From Neurospora crassa OR74A (lineage: Eukaryota > Ascomycota > Sordariomycetes > Sordariales > Sordariaceae), in contig NC_026505.1 of assembly GCF_000182925.2 (NCBI RefSeq), positions 3,224,001-3,288,000 on the forward strand: DNA of 64,000 bases, given 5' to 3'. Made by a program: the position numbers and the translations under genes. Shown here piece by piece: positions 23,601-35,527 of this stretch. Under the pieces are notes generated by a model. The model was not told the DNA's origin, searched no databases, and worked only from the letters and a program-made list of their open reading frames with translations. Every line of letters starts with the position of its first letter. The first letter of the stretch is position 1.

Positions 23601-24628
23601 AACTCCTGCGTTAGTCTCAGTACTGGTCCCCGATGAATGTGGGAATCGGTCTCTCTTTGGCCGTCTTACTCTATTGTCTTCTTGACCCCGGTCGATCTGA
23701 AGACTGAATCCTTCACCTTGGCCCAATCACAAGCTTCACCTTCCCCATATACTTCTTTTCCTGCTTACAAAAGTGCTAAGCAAAAGAACCACCTGCAGAC
23801 ACACCTTCCAACTTTTCCAGACTCTTATCTCATCCAGAGGCGCCGTGTTCCCCTCTTTCCCTTCATGGCAGCCAAAAAGGTACAATCTTACCCCTACCCG
23901 CGCACCAACGCCGTGAAAAGCTTAGTGTAAAGGGTGCTCCCGTTACCGAACCGATTGCCGTCTTTCAGTAGATGGTCCTGGACGTTCCTCATACGGAGCA
24001 CACGTAAACGCAGCCGTTAGTACCATACTATCCTTCAAGCGGGCTGAGCATGTCTCCCGATGATCCTACCGAAGGTACTGGGCCCCTTCTCTACATTCCC
24101 TTTAGGTTTCGGGATGTAAGCCCGGATTGCACTTCTGCTTTCCCATGAAAATCCGCTCAAGGTGCCCACTGTACCAAAGAAACATGGTGTCACAAAGGGG
24201 TCGAGGTTGTGATCCTGAATATCACCCGGGAGTTCACTTCGGGACTCCAAACACAACTCCACGCCAAAGACCCAATTCAATTTATACATCTACCCGGCTT
24301 CTTCTACACCTCAATGCTGGGTTCTTGTTTTGTGTGTTTCCCATACCACATCAACAAGTTCGAGGTTTCAGATATCCTCGGCTTCAAGATCACCATCGAC
24401 CCGTATCAACAAGTAACGATCACAGCAAAGTAGCACTGTGTTCATTGAGACCCCAATCTCAAAAAGTTCATCACGTCGAGGGCAACAAAATTGTTCGGAG
24501 AAAGCTTGTCTGCACGACACTGACGAAAGCTCGCGTCTATAACAAAGGGTCTCTGTCACCCAGCTGGATTTCACCCAAACCACACACAAGTACCACCAGC
24601 ACCACCATACTCATACACATACCTCAAG
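20613..24628. other. 4-kb gene-poor region
   Basis: No open frame here has recognisable domains, coherent composition or convincing splice partners. The longest (for example 22480-22887 and 24127-24654) look like chance frames. I see no terminal repeats or transposase motifs. The last 100 bases are CA-rich and probably the leader of the Zn2Cys6 gene. Confidence 0.4.
20617..20621 (+). terminator. Pol III terminator of tRNA-Ile
   Basis: A run of five T residues starts five bases after the tRNA 3' end, matching the usual RNA polymerase III stop signal. Confidence 0.6.
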
Positions 24629-26248
24629 ATGGGACCGAGCAGAGACGCTTGTGACCGGTGTCATACCATGAAAACCCGATGTCAACGAACTCCGCAAACT
24701 CGGGAATGTGTCCGATGCAACCGACTCGGTATCTCGTGTACTTACTCTCCTCCGGGCCGGACCGGTCGCCCACTGGGTGCTCGCAAAGGGGGTTCAGAGA
24801 AGGGCAAAAAAGAAGCGGCCGCAAGGAGCAGTCAGTATCCTGCTTTCCTAGATTCTAAAGGATGATCTTATTGACGATGTCATACAGGAAAAGGGGGACG
24901 CATTTCACCAATGGTAAAAACGCACATGTCAACATCATTGGGAATGCCAACGCCCGGACTCGATCACAGTCTGCAGATGATGCCCGACGGGAACTCGGGG
25001 GTAAACCCGAGTCTCCTCGGCGACTTCGACCTGTTTTCCGCTTCTGCTTACCAAGCGGAGCTTGACTACCTTTCCTTCCCTTTCATGGACTCCTTTCTCG
25101 CTGAAAGCGCCGGTGACCTCACATTTGCATTTGCGAGCGCCATGGATTCGCAACCATCCTACTCCTCTGGATCTTCCAGCCCTCCTGGCCCATCGTCTCC
25201 GCGCACCCCCGCGACACCACACCAACAACCCTTCCAACCCTCTTCCAGTCATGATGAGCGCGCATGGAGTGTAAACAACACCGACTCTTTTTCAGACCCG
25301 GGCTCACCATCTTCCCTTTTCACTGAGAACATATTCTCCCCATCCTTCATTCCTAAGCCGCCTCGAAACAACCAATATTTCCCCTCAGACGAGCGCAGCG
25401 ACAACGGCGAAGGCGATGGAGAGGTTCTTGTCCGTCTTCTTGACCTGCAAGCCCGCATATCCAAGCTCGTCAAGCATCTTCACGGAGGTCGTGGATCCTC
25501 AATTGACTGCGAAGAGGTTTTAAACGCAGGCAAATCGCTGATCAGCTTGCTCGACAGCGTTGGCGCTCCCTCCAGATTCTTCTCCAGTTCATCTTCCTCG
25601 CCATTTTCAGACAGCAGGATGTCCGAGCCAGCTAGTCCCATGTTCTCTAGCAGCTCGAGGTCGACCTCCTCATCCACATCTTCTGCGCTACTATCTTCAG
25701 AAAACACCATCCCCAGCAACGTCCTGATCCTTTCTCTCTCTAGCTGTTACGCAACTCTGCTCCATGCCTACGACTTACTGGCTGATCGCCTGCATCATCA
25801 TCATCAACAGCAACACAGTCACAGCCATTGTCAAAAATATGTTTCAGGCATACAAACGCCGCTACTCAGTCCTGCTTCGTCTATATCTTCTTTCTCACCC
25901 ATAGAACAACAGCAGGGTTATTTTTTCGGCAATGGGCTGAAACACCAAGCACAACAACCACTGGACGGTGGTAATAATGCCCAGCTTCATGCTATGGCGC
26001 AGATGGTGCAAAAGCTTAAAAATACGTTGCAATGTTTTATGGGAAGGCTGGGTCAGGGAAGTAGTGGAGCCAACGGAGCGCTCGGTGCAAAGAAGAAGAA
26101 GAAGCAGAATCCGAATGTGCATTTGGATATGGAGAGCTGCTGCGGTAACGCGAGTAATGATGATGACTTGCTGATGAGCCTTTCCAAACCGGCGTTACTG
26201 GAGATGGGATGGGGAGAGGAGGAGTTGTGGCAGGGCATGAACTGGTGA
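24629..26248 (+). CDS. Zn2Cys6 (GAL4-type) transcription factor, AflR-like layout
   Basis: Exons 24629..24830 and 24888..26248 join in phase 1 and encode 520 aa. The N-terminal binuclear zinc cluster has six cysteines in CX2CX6CX8CX2CX6C spacing (residues 8-37, CDRCHTMKTRC then CVRCNRLGISC). It is followed by a basic linker (GRTGRPLGARKGGSEKGKK). The middle is Ser/Pro-rich. Around residues 230-370 a helical region (VLVRLLDLQARISKLVKHLH, later LILSLSSCYATLLHAYDLL) resembles the C-terminal regulatory region of AflR-family regulators. A His/Gln tract follows. AflR-type proteins control secondary-metabolite genes, but no biosynthetic genes flank this one, so its targets are unknown. The 57-base intron right after the DNA-binding domain is typical of this class. 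Confidence 0.85.
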
Positions 26249-27062
26249 TGATGACCTTGTAAACTCTTCTTGCCTGTATATATCTTTTTTGTTGCTCGCC
26301 TGTGATTGTCACACTCGCTCTTATCTCTCTTGGACGGGTTTCCGATAGGGATTTTTTTTTCTTTTCTCTTCATCTTTTCCTTTTTGGTTTCTGCGAAAGT
26401 GAAGCATTGGGATGATGTGCCGGCGGCTTATTGCTTTTGATGGAATAAGGTTCATAGAAGGTTTGATCATATTGGAATAGGGGGAATGCACATAAAGATC
26501 ATAACGATGAAGGATTCCCTGTATTGAACTTTACACCAAGAGAATTTACATGATTGGTTGCGCTTTTGTTAACGTCGCCTAAATAACTTGGTTCGGTCAT
26601 TTGTTGTCCCAATCTTCCCGGGCAGGAGAGAGCAAGCATAGAGCAGCCAAAGAAACAAATTAAGTGGCATCCTTTCGTTATACCGACAGTCCGACTGCCA
26701 GCAAGGACCGAAATCGTCAATACCTAGGGATCCCTGCCCATACTGTCTGTACCTTTGTCTAATATGGGACTGGCTCGATCGCATCGTGTATTTTCATCTC
26801 TACCTGCCTTTCGTCCGAACCTCCAACCGGCCTTGGTGGGGAACTATGCTTATTTTAACATTGAGGTTGATGATAGCCACACTCCACGAACATGGGGGAC
26901 TATCAGGAAATGTATACAGCCGAGAACGCTATAAAGAAAGATCCAGAACCGAGTTGCCCTCACTCGATAGTATTTTGATTTTGGGAATGATATAATCATG
27001 AGTACTGGTTGGTAGCTCATAAACACTACGCTTTGACGCTCTCTCATCCGAAAATCATATAC
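26249..27062. other. intergenic region
   Basis: Contains the T-rich 3' flank of the Zn2Cys6 gene (poly-T near 26352-26360) and nothing else I can support. Confidence 0.4.
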
Positions 27063-27134
27063 GCCCGCATGGCTCAGTGGTAGAGCGCATCACTAGTAAT
27101 GATGAGGTCGTCAGTTCGATTCTGGCTGTGGGCA
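27063..27134 (+). tRNA. tRNA-Thr(AGT)
   Basis: A 72-base intronless cloverleaf. The acceptor GCCCGCA pairs with TGTGGGC and is followed by A. The D arm is GGCTCAGTGGTAGAGC, the anticodon stem CATCA/TGATG closes loop CTAGTAA (anticodon AGT), and the T arm is GTCAG-TTCGATT-CTGGC. A T4 and then a long T run follow within 25 bases. It lies in the convergent gap between the Zn2Cys6 gene and the PABA synthase gene. Confidence 0.93.
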
Positions 27135-27139
27135 TTAGC

Positions 27140-27157
27140 TTTTCCATTTTTTTTTTT
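27140..27157 (+). terminator. Pol III terminator of tRNA-Thr
   Basis: A TTTT run followed after CCA by a long T run just downstream of the tRNA fits RNA polymerase III termination. Confidence 0.65.
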
Positions 27158-27628
27158 CATTTTCTCTTTTTTTCATTTTGATTTGACTGCTTTTGCACGA
27201 TCACCCTTTTCTTCTTTTCTCCAGTCCACTTGTAGCCAACTACAATCATATTCACATTTTGTCGCAAATTGTGGTTTCCTTCCGTCAGCAGCTGGATGAT
27301 ATTTGTCTTCATGATCATTAATTCTTCTAAGTGTCTAAATCTATCGAGCTTGACTCTACACACGCAAACAAAACAAACATATGAATGGGAAAGAAAAGTG
27401 TACATAGAGAGGAGGAACATAAAAAGGATGACATAATGTCGTCACAGTCATGACAATGGAAAAAGGAAACAAACCGAAAGAAGACGAAAGAGTTGTATGA
27501 AAGCCCAAGAACCTACCAGACTCCAATAACACCATGGCCGAAAACGCTTCTAATGCATCAACCACTCCTCCACCATATCCCCTTGTCAAGCCGGTAACAT
27601 TGACGAACCTCTTAATCTTTCATGGCTC
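27158..27628. other. intergenic 3' flank of PABA synthase gene
   Basis: T-rich at first, then the 3' flank of the minus-strand gene. No gene seen. Confidence 0.4.
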
Positions 27629-30016
27629 TCACTTCATCATCGACTCCAGCACGCTCCCTGCCTTAATCTCCATCTCCTCAAACTCCCCTTCATCCGTACT
27701 CTGAATAGTAACCGCCCCACCCGCCCCAATCCGCCACACCTCTTGTTCCTCCAACTTATTCCTTACCAGCGTTCTAATGACCACCGCAAAGTCTCCTGCG
27801 CCACCAACATCCATATATCCCAGCACACCCGCATAGACACCCCTCGGCCGTTTCTCCAGATCAACCAAGATCTCGCACGACCTTTTCTTTGGCGCCCCCG
27901 TCATCGATCCCGGAGGCAACGAGTTCTTGAGGACATGCAGTCCCCTGGGAGCGCCGGGTAGTTCCGAGGGAGGCAGTTGGCCCTCGATGACGCTCACGAG
28001 CTGGTACACCTTCTCGTACTCCTCCATGACCATCAGCTTGGACACCCAGGTGTTGTCGGCGCCGACGACACCGGACAGGTCGTGGCGGATGAGGTCGACG
28101 ATCATCAGGTTTTCGGCCCGTTCTTTGCTGCTGTTGAGGATTTCGCTGGCGATGGAGTGGGTCATCCCAGGGCCCTTTTTTACAGTGCCCTTGATGGGTC
28201 GGAACTGGCAGTGGCCGCCGCGCGACCAGGAGAGAAAGCGCTCCGGGCTGGTACCGACAATGGATATGTTGGGCAGGTTGAGGTAGGCGCCGTGCGGGGC
28301 TGGGTTATTAAGGCGCATCTTCTTGTAGAGGGACCAGGCGTCGAGGGGTGAGTGTGAGTTAGAAGATGGGTCCGAGGGGATGACGATGGAGCTCTCGTCT
28401 GTGAGGCAGAGCTCGTAGGAGTCGCCGGCTCGGAGATGGTCTTGGCAATTTTGGACTTGCGCGCGGTAGGAATCGCCGGTCGGGCGGGTGATGGTGGAGC
28501 GGGCGAGTGTGTCGTTGAGGTGACGAGACTCCGCAATGGAAGTGAGTGACGGGCAGTCAGATTTGCTGGAGGCAGCAGAAACGGAGTCGATAAGGCTACC
28601 GACGCGGAGAATCCAGGTCCAATCATTGGGCAGAAGGGATTGGACGTAGATCTGGTTGGTGTGGTGATCGATAACGATGCTACGGTGGATAAAGGCAAAG
28701 TTGATGTCGGGGATAGCTGAGCCGTCGGTTGGCTTTTCGGGAAGCCTGACGTCGATGGTCTCAAGTCCGGCCTCGTACGAAATATACCCCATAAACCCGC
28801 CCCAAAAGGGGCTGTCGGCGGGCAGGTGGCCGGCAATGAATCTGTCCATATCCGAGCGCAGCTTGGACCGGTCGATTTCCTGGTTCTGGGGGTAGTAGAT
28901 ATCGAGAGCCTCCTGAAAGAGAGGCCAGCATTCTTCGATCGAATCGATGTTCTTGGAGTGATTGCCATATCTGAGCGTGCGGTCATAAGAGCTGTAGGTG
29001 ACGTTCGCGGTCTTACCGGGAACGACGAGTCCAAGAATATCGAAGCGACCCATGTTGTGTCCTTGCGAGTCCAGAAGAATGACCTCGTCATCTCGGTGAC
29101 CGAGCTTCTCCAGAAGAACAGTGGGGGTCACACCCTGAGCTGGATATTTGGCCCAGCGGAGGAAGATGTCATCACGGCCGGCAGCCGAGCGCAGTTCTTG
29201 AGCGAGGTGAGATGCCTGTAGATGACCAGACTGAATAGGTGCGTCCACAAAGAAGCTGGAAAGCGAGTTGGGAAGATAACGACCAGTGAGCTCCATGGTC
29301 TTGACCCGACCGTTGTTGGCCGACCACCGAAGGGCATGCCTCCACCAGTTCACGAGCAAGTCCTTGCCAGCTTCCGAGGTACAGATGGATTCGGGATGAA
29401 ACTGACACCCCCAGAACGGCTTGGAGACATGGCGCACAGCCATCAACACTGGGCCGTTATTCTCATCGCTAAGATCCCAAGCGAGAGGCAACAGATCAGG
29501 GCATACATTGTTTGGTTGCCAGAAGTGGGTCGGAGGAGCTCCTGTTAGCTCGAGATCGGCATGAAGCGAGTGATACTGAGTACAATCGAGATCACCGAGT
29601 CCTTTGAGAATATCGGTACCTTGGTGCGTGGATCGGCTGACAATGCCATGGCGGGGGCTCTTGAGTTTCTTGACATCGGCACCATGGTTGAGGCACAGAG
29701 ACTGGAAGCCGAGGCAGATGCCAAAGATGGGAAGGAGTTCTGTGCCACTGAGAGCCCAGAGCTTGTCAATGAAGCCAACATCTTGGGGGTTTCCAGGATG
29801 ACCGGGTCCGGGCCCGATGACAACGCCATCCACGGCCCGAAGCAGCATGTGAAGATCCCTATCCGCCTGCTTGTCATCGATGCGAACCATGATGACATTT
29901 GCGCCTAGACGCTCCTCGAGAAGACCGATGATGTTGTTTGTGAAAGAGTCGAAACAGTCGACATAGAGGATGGAGAGTTGCTCATCAAATGGCGTGGTTC
30001 TTGTTACTGAGCCCAT
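27629..30016 (-). CDS. pabaA: Para-aminobenzoate (ADC) synthase, fused PabA-PabB
   Basis: A single exon of 795 aa, starting at MGSVTRTTPFDEQLSILYVD. Residues 15-260 are a class-I glutamine amidotransferase with the nucleophile in FGICLGF (Cys101) and the catalytic His207/Glu209 in CQFHPES. The rest is a chorismate-binding domain with FWGGFMGYISYEAG, the RPIKGT motif of PabB (distinguishing it from anthranilate synthase), VDLIRHDLSGVVGA, and SLPPGSMTGAPKKRSCEI near the end. The fused enzyme makes 4-amino-4-deoxychorismate from chorismate and glutamine, the precursor of p-aminobenzoate and folate. The open frame extends upstream of 30016 only through non-ATG codons, so 30016 is the first ATG. 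No intron is needed. It converges with the Zn2Cys6 gene, with tRNA-Thr between. Confidence 0.95.
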   Translation of the reverse strand: MGSVTRTTPFDEQLSILYVDCFDSFTNNIIGLLEERLGANVIMVRIDDKQADRDLHMLLRAVDGVVIGPGPGHPGNPQDVGFIDKLWALSGTELLPIFGICLGFQSLCLNHGADVKKLKSPRHGIVSRSTHQGTDILKGLGDLDCTQYHSLHADLELTGAPPTHFWQPNNVCPDLLPLAWDLSDENNGPVLMAVRHVSKPFWGCQFHPESICTSEAGKDLLVNWWRHALRWSANNGRVKTMELTGRYLPNSLSSFFVDAPIQSGHLQASHLAQELRSAAGRDDIFLRWAKYPAQGVTPTVLLEKLGHRDDEVILLDSQGHNMGRFDILGLVVPGKTANVTYSSYDRTLRYGNHSKNIDSIEECWPLFQEALDIYYPQNQEIDRSKLRSDMDRFIAGHLPADSPFWGGFMGYISYEAGLETIDVRLPEKPTDGSAIPDINFAFIHRSIVIDHHTNQIYVQSLLPNDWTWILRVGSLIDSVSAASSKSDCPSLTSIAESRHLNDTLARSTITRPTGDSYRAQVQNCQDHLRAGDSYELCLTDESSIVIPSDPSSNSHSPLDAWSLYKKMRLNNPAPHGAYLNLPNISIVGTSPERFLSWSRGGHCQFRPIKGTVKKGPGMTHSIASEILNSSKERAENLMIVDLIRHDLSGVVGADNTWVSKLMVMEEYEKVYQLVSVIEGQLPPSELPGAPRGLHVLKNSLPPGSMTGAPKKRSCEILVDLEKRPRGVYAGVLGYMDVGGAGDFAVVIRTLVRNKLEEQEVWRIGAGGAVTIQSTDEGEFEEMEIKAGSVLESMMK

Positions 30017-33000
30017 GGTGATTGTGATATGCGAAGAACGTATGAGGTACAAGTCAAACGAAGCCGAGAAGAAGATCCGGGCGAGGAGACTGATATATTT
30101 GGGGGGATACAAATTGAAGCCTGTATGACTTAGAACGGAGTGTCTCGAGAATGTGTCTTGCGTTGCCCGCGTACCCTGCGGAGTCGTTTTGTGTTTGAAG
30201 TTGTCGAGACTGTCGAGGAAAACTCAGAGTTGGTGGCAGAATCCGAGTATAAATGAGCATCGGACAACCTCCAAAACATGTCCAGATGGCCGAAAATATC
30301 AGCCGACTGAAGCCATCAACAAACGACTTACAAAGGTATCAAATCCTTCCATATCCATTAATGCAACACCGTCCATGTAGAGCATGTAGACTCGGCGGCT
30401 TGTCGTGTCTCTTCCGTCAAAGATGTCGCTTACTTGGCTACACTCGACTAGAGACTGAAGCGAGAGAGTTTGGTAGAGAAGTGGTACATAGTACTGAAGT
30501 CGGTACCTTGGCCCGGTGCCAGCACGTTTGACTTGCACACCAAGAGCGTGCATGGCGAAGTGAAACCGCGTCAATTGGAGATGAAAGGGCGGGACGGAGA
30601 AGGAAGAAAAACTACATGACTACAATCCTAGTACAGATCAGATGGCAGGTTCAAGTCTCCGCAACAGGTGATGGGGAACCCGAAATGAATGGTTTAGGGA
30701 AAGGTACTTACTGCAATGGGTCGGAAGGAAGACATCTCGTAGAGACTGGGAAACTTGACCAGTCAGATGGGAATCTTATGACAGTGGACAGCGGTTTTCT
30801 GGCATGGCGATAGTCATCTGCGAGTTATTTCAGCCTCTTTCAAGACGGTACAGTATGCACATGTCTACATCCGCTCATGTCCGCGATCCTACCACGTACT
30901 GGTGTATGGCGTATGGTGTTCCGGTGTAGCACAACACAACTGAGTGGTTGAAACAACGAGTGCGTGCAGATGAAATCCAAATATCGTTTGCTTGGTAGAC
31001 CAAGGTGGTAGTGTAGTAGAAGCTTTCTAGAACAAGTGAGATAGAAGTTGTCAAAGCGATGCTTTGTGTAACCCCCGGCGGCTTTTGCGGGGTTTCGCGG
31101 AGCATTTTGAAGGTAATTTGCCCATGCACCTGCTATGTGACAGTGCGACTGTCATCATCACTCTATCCAAGTTGTATCCTACTGTGATATGGTCATATGC
31201 GCTGATACGACGCGATGATGTGCATGTTCTTCTCTCATGTCTTCCTGCCTCTGGTCCATCTTTGCTAACCTAGTTAACCTAGTTCGAACACCGACCGGGG
31301 GAAAACCATGTGAAAGGATCGCCGCGCAGAAGAGGATGATTATGTGCATAGGTATGGAGATCTTGACTCTCTGCCGCATTTTGAAGACGAGAATTCGCAT
31401 TCATTAGTAGCTTTGCGAGCGTGATGACTTGCAGGAAAGCGTTGCGCCATGACGGGAACCGTCCCCCACACTGCCACTGTAGCGTACTGTTCAGTACTCG
31501 ATCCTTCCGGTACTCCATGCCGGCAAAACTGTGACAAGAAGGGAATGGCTTCAGCCCATCTCGTTCACAGCCGCTATTATGCTTCTCAAGTGTCGGTGGT
31601 CAAGGGCTGGCGCTCTTGTCAATAGTATTAGTGAACTCCAGATGACACCTCGATCTAAACTGGAGAGCATACTTACATTGGTCTTTTCTTCGTCCAAGTA
31701 GGTAACTTCTATGCGAGATAGTCCATAGTTGTTAGATTCCGAAAGGGGTAAGACCATACAGCTGCGAAGCCCTTATGTAAACGACTTGAGCTAGGTACCG
31801 CGCCGCAAGGGTTGTCCTTTGAGAATGGGGCTTTGCGGCCTGTGATCGTGAATGCAGGCTAACGGTACTTAGTTTTGGACCTCACACATGGAGCTTTCAG
31901 GGTCTCTGCTGGCATACTGCGCAGGACATGTGCCACAGATTGAGAAGGTCCATCTGGGATCTAATCAAATCGAACCCAGACTAGACAGCAGTCAAAGACA
32001 TGAGCCTCATACTTGACCGCTGTTCAGTGGTAGAGTGGCACATTACTTCATGGGTAGTACGGCAGTGGCTGGGGCTCAGTCGATGCCGTATGTCCGGGAC
32101 TTTTGCCATCGGTACCTTAGATAAGGTCACTTTTCCATATCGTAATATCGGATTCTGGAAATCCCTGTACCGAACCTTGCTGTCCTCGATGGACTTCAGA
32201 TCCTGTATGGAGCCTCTTTGGCACACAGATAGAGACCGTACCGGAAGTCGTCGATAGTTCGCCCGACTGACTTGCGAAAGTTCCTGGCACACGATCTTGC
32301 GTCCTTTGTTATTAGTGAGTAGAGTTACTCTTAGATGCAGTTAATTGTGCGATTGACTCTAGCATGCTCTGATAAGTAGTGGCTTACTACTGAGATTGAA
32401 AGGGTCGAATGATTGAAATGATGTAGACTCCTATCAAGACAGCGATTTCTCACAACGACGATGTGATCGATATCGTACGTGAACGTATGGCAGTAGGACC
32501 TGTCTCCACATGATTCAGGGGTACCGATGTAAACAAAGAAAAAAAGAAAAAGACACGGCACCCGCCATGCTCTGGTCCCATAAGATGTAAGAGTAGGAAC
32601 GACTAGCACAACATACAGCTATGCCACAGTCAGCTACTCGGAGACTTGTCTTACCCTGATGCGATGGTAATGGGTAGCGGTATGTGCCATGCTAGTTGAC
32701 AACATGCCGAACCGGTACCCGAACCGTGAACAGTCATGGTCGACGGTGGGTTAACGGTGGGTTAGGGGAGTCGCAGATAATGCTAGCCTGGTGATAGTGT
32801 GGAGGGGGTAATGCCCTCTTCCGTCTTCAGCCCAATTTGGGGACGGCAAGCTTTAACGAGTACGTGGTACCCCGATCTTGAGGAGCCTTCTTCCCGGCTT
32901 CCATTGCCGCGACACATTCCGCGTACCATGGCTAAATCTTGGATCCAGGTCGTGACACATCACCACAGGTAGGGCTATGCAGGCAGCGCGGCAGCTGTGA

Positions 33001-35527
33001 GCGGGAAGAATGTCTGTGGCTTCAGATTCGAATTGTGTGGCGGGTCGTAAGATCGGGATTGGGCGCCTTAGGGGTGCACCGGAAAACCCCCCTGATGATC
33101 CTCCTGGTAGCCCTGCCAAGGCTTGCTTACCCGAGATCTTACATGGCGATAACGTTGTGGCCTTTTCCAAACTTGGACTTTGCAAGGAAAGAGTGAACTG
33201 GGGGGGCTGTGTCTGAGGTACGTACCTAGTGTCCTTTTGTGACATGATCCGAGTGAAATATGCCTCCTCCGCCGCATGCCCTGCGATGACATTGCTACTG
33301 GCGTCGGCCGTTATTCCGGGAGATGTGAGCGTAAATGCACAAGCATTGATCAGCCGAATTGATTACCGACTGGTTGGAGTACGAATGAGTAACCATCTGG
33401 GAAGAGCCGCACTCATCCGCGCTTTTGCTTCGAGAATTAAAGCGCCCCTGATTCCCAGTATTCTCCCCATTTGCTGAACAGTCCCGAGTTATAGTAACCG
33501 TAAGGTTGACATGTATTACATGTATAGGAAAAGGGTTGTGTTCGGGACGAAAACATGTGCGTGACTGCTTCTCAAGTTGGTGGTCCATCGTCGTGCGTTG
33601 CTATCAGGCGATATCGTGTAGAGCGGCAAGCAGAGCCTGTGTTGAATTCTCGAGAAGTTATGTTGTCATGACACCAAGCCCCTAGGCGAGTTTGTGGACC
33701 CATGACTGTGTTGATGGAGAGCAAAGCAAGACCGGCATTGCAATGGGCATCGGAGAGCGGGAATCGAATGTTTTTATAGCCACATCATTTCACCTGCTAT
33801 GTCTCATGGACACAAGACTGGTAGACAGTTTGATCTTTGACAATACCCTCCCTCGACTACGACTGCTCATCGATGGTCATGTCCTCCGGATCATGTGGTT
33901 TGGGATGTCGAAAATTCGCCGGGTCATGAATCACCGGCCGGCGCAGAGAACTATTGTAGCTTCATCGAGGGGACGGGATTTAGAACCGGCTCGTTCAAGG
34001 TTATGAGGTTATCCCCTCTAGGCAAGGATCGGTTGAGCAGCTTCTTGGAACTGCTGGCGTCGACTTGTTGGTGACTTCGAGAGGTACCGAGAGAAAAGCC
34101 GGACTTTTTACAGCCCAAAATTGACTGGATGGAAGCAACAAAAGGCTGGTGACAGAATCTCATCCTAGGGAGAGCAATTCGATGTGTCAGTAAGTGTTGA
34201 TATAACTCTTCACGACTGACCTCCAGTGGCTAGTATGCATCGAAAATCACGCCATTGCGCTTGTGAAGTTCGCTGATCCTTCTAGATCTCGAATATGCTT
34301 GACATCTCTAGCAATGGGGGAGAGGAAAAAGGCAGTCCCAGGTGAATAATTCGACAACTGCCGACCAGCATGCCATGTATCAAGCTATGCCGCTAAGGTG
34401 TGTTGGTGACCATGATGGATGAGATTTGATTTTGGCGGGTGGCATGTTGGGTTTCGGTGAGAGCATTCAAGGCCTTCGGGGCATTCCAATTGAAGATTCC
34501 GAGTCGCTCAAGTCACTGCATGGCCTGTGTTTCACCATGCGCGCAAAGACTGCAGTGTTGGCCGGATGATGTATCCGCGATAGGTGAACTTTGCGCTGCC
34601 GCTCAATCCGATTTGCTTCTTTCGCAGATGACAAGAGGGAATTGAAGACAAGATGTGTTGTCATTGAACATGTCGACTCCGGGGAAGTGGGAAGAGGGGA
34701 CGATTGGATGGCAGACGCTTTGGGACGTGACATCAGCGGTCGTTTCGGTGCCTGGATTTTGCTGGGGAGATCGCTGGAGAATCCAGTAACGGGGAAGGTG
34801 AGGCCTCTTAGCTTGTAACCCAACTGGGTCACTCCTGCTTGGTGATGAATGGGTGTGGACCCTAAACCTTGCCCCGTCCTGTCTCGCCAGTGAGGTGCTG
34901 CCCTGGACGGCTGCCCTGAACACATGCTGTCGAGGCGGTGCTCCATCAACCGCCTGCAAACTTTATACATCAATGCTTAAAAGTTTGTTAGCGCGGTTCT
35001 TACGACAGGGGTTTGCGAGACTTCACAGAAAAATAACGGGACAACCACATTCAAAGCGAAAAAATGGAGAAAGTGTATAAACTATTCGAAACGCATCTGG
35101 TTGATACCAACTTCTTGCATCAAAAAAGGTGGAATATTCGTTAAGTTGCGAAGAGTGTGTAGTAAAGTCCCGCGCTAACGAACTTTCAAGGGGTGATGTG
35201 TACATGGCCTCTAGCGAATAACCGCCAGCCCCCAGTCTCTTCGCTGCCAACAATGCGGGTCGCGATGGATCAAGCTGGGCGTTGTTGCAAGGGTCTTTTC
35301 ATATGGGGGCTGGGGATGGCGGGTGTCACAAGCAGGTTCATATTCATTTCTCTCGTCCTTCTCTCTGCCCTTCCCTCTTCATCAATGTCTTCATCATAAT
35401 CTGTCTTATCCCTCGACCCCGATCTTATCTCGAAAGGACAGACACAGAAACAATTTCTTTGTTCGCGAGACTCAATCCTTGATCCTGGCTAACGAACAAC
35501 GCTGCGGGCTGTGCTTAACCGACCACC
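30017..35527. other. 5.5-kb gene-poor region
   Basis: No supported gene. Many short frames on both strands (for example 32853-33245 and 34467-34973, both minus) lack domains or coherent composition. TACCTAGGTA-like motifs occur near 31790 and 33213-33232. A tandem pair of the 12-mer ACGGTGGGTTA(A/G) lies near 32743-32766. Base composition does not look strongly AT-biased by eye, so heavily RIP-mutated repeats are not obvious. The final 200 bases are C/T-rich and likely the DUF1766 leader. Confidence 0.4.

Noticed and set aside
20613-24628. Transposon remnant in the gene-poor region
   Set aside because: No terminal repeats, target-site duplication or transposase/reverse-transcriptase motifs could be seen by eye.
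32020-32090. tRNA-like A-box (TTCAGTGGTAGAG) near 32029
   Set aside because: No matching T arm or acceptor stem follows, so it is only a box-like coincidence or an unprovable remnant.
34467-34973. 168-codon minus-strand frame in the gene-poor region
   Set aside because: Composition resembles random sequence and there is no family or splice support.
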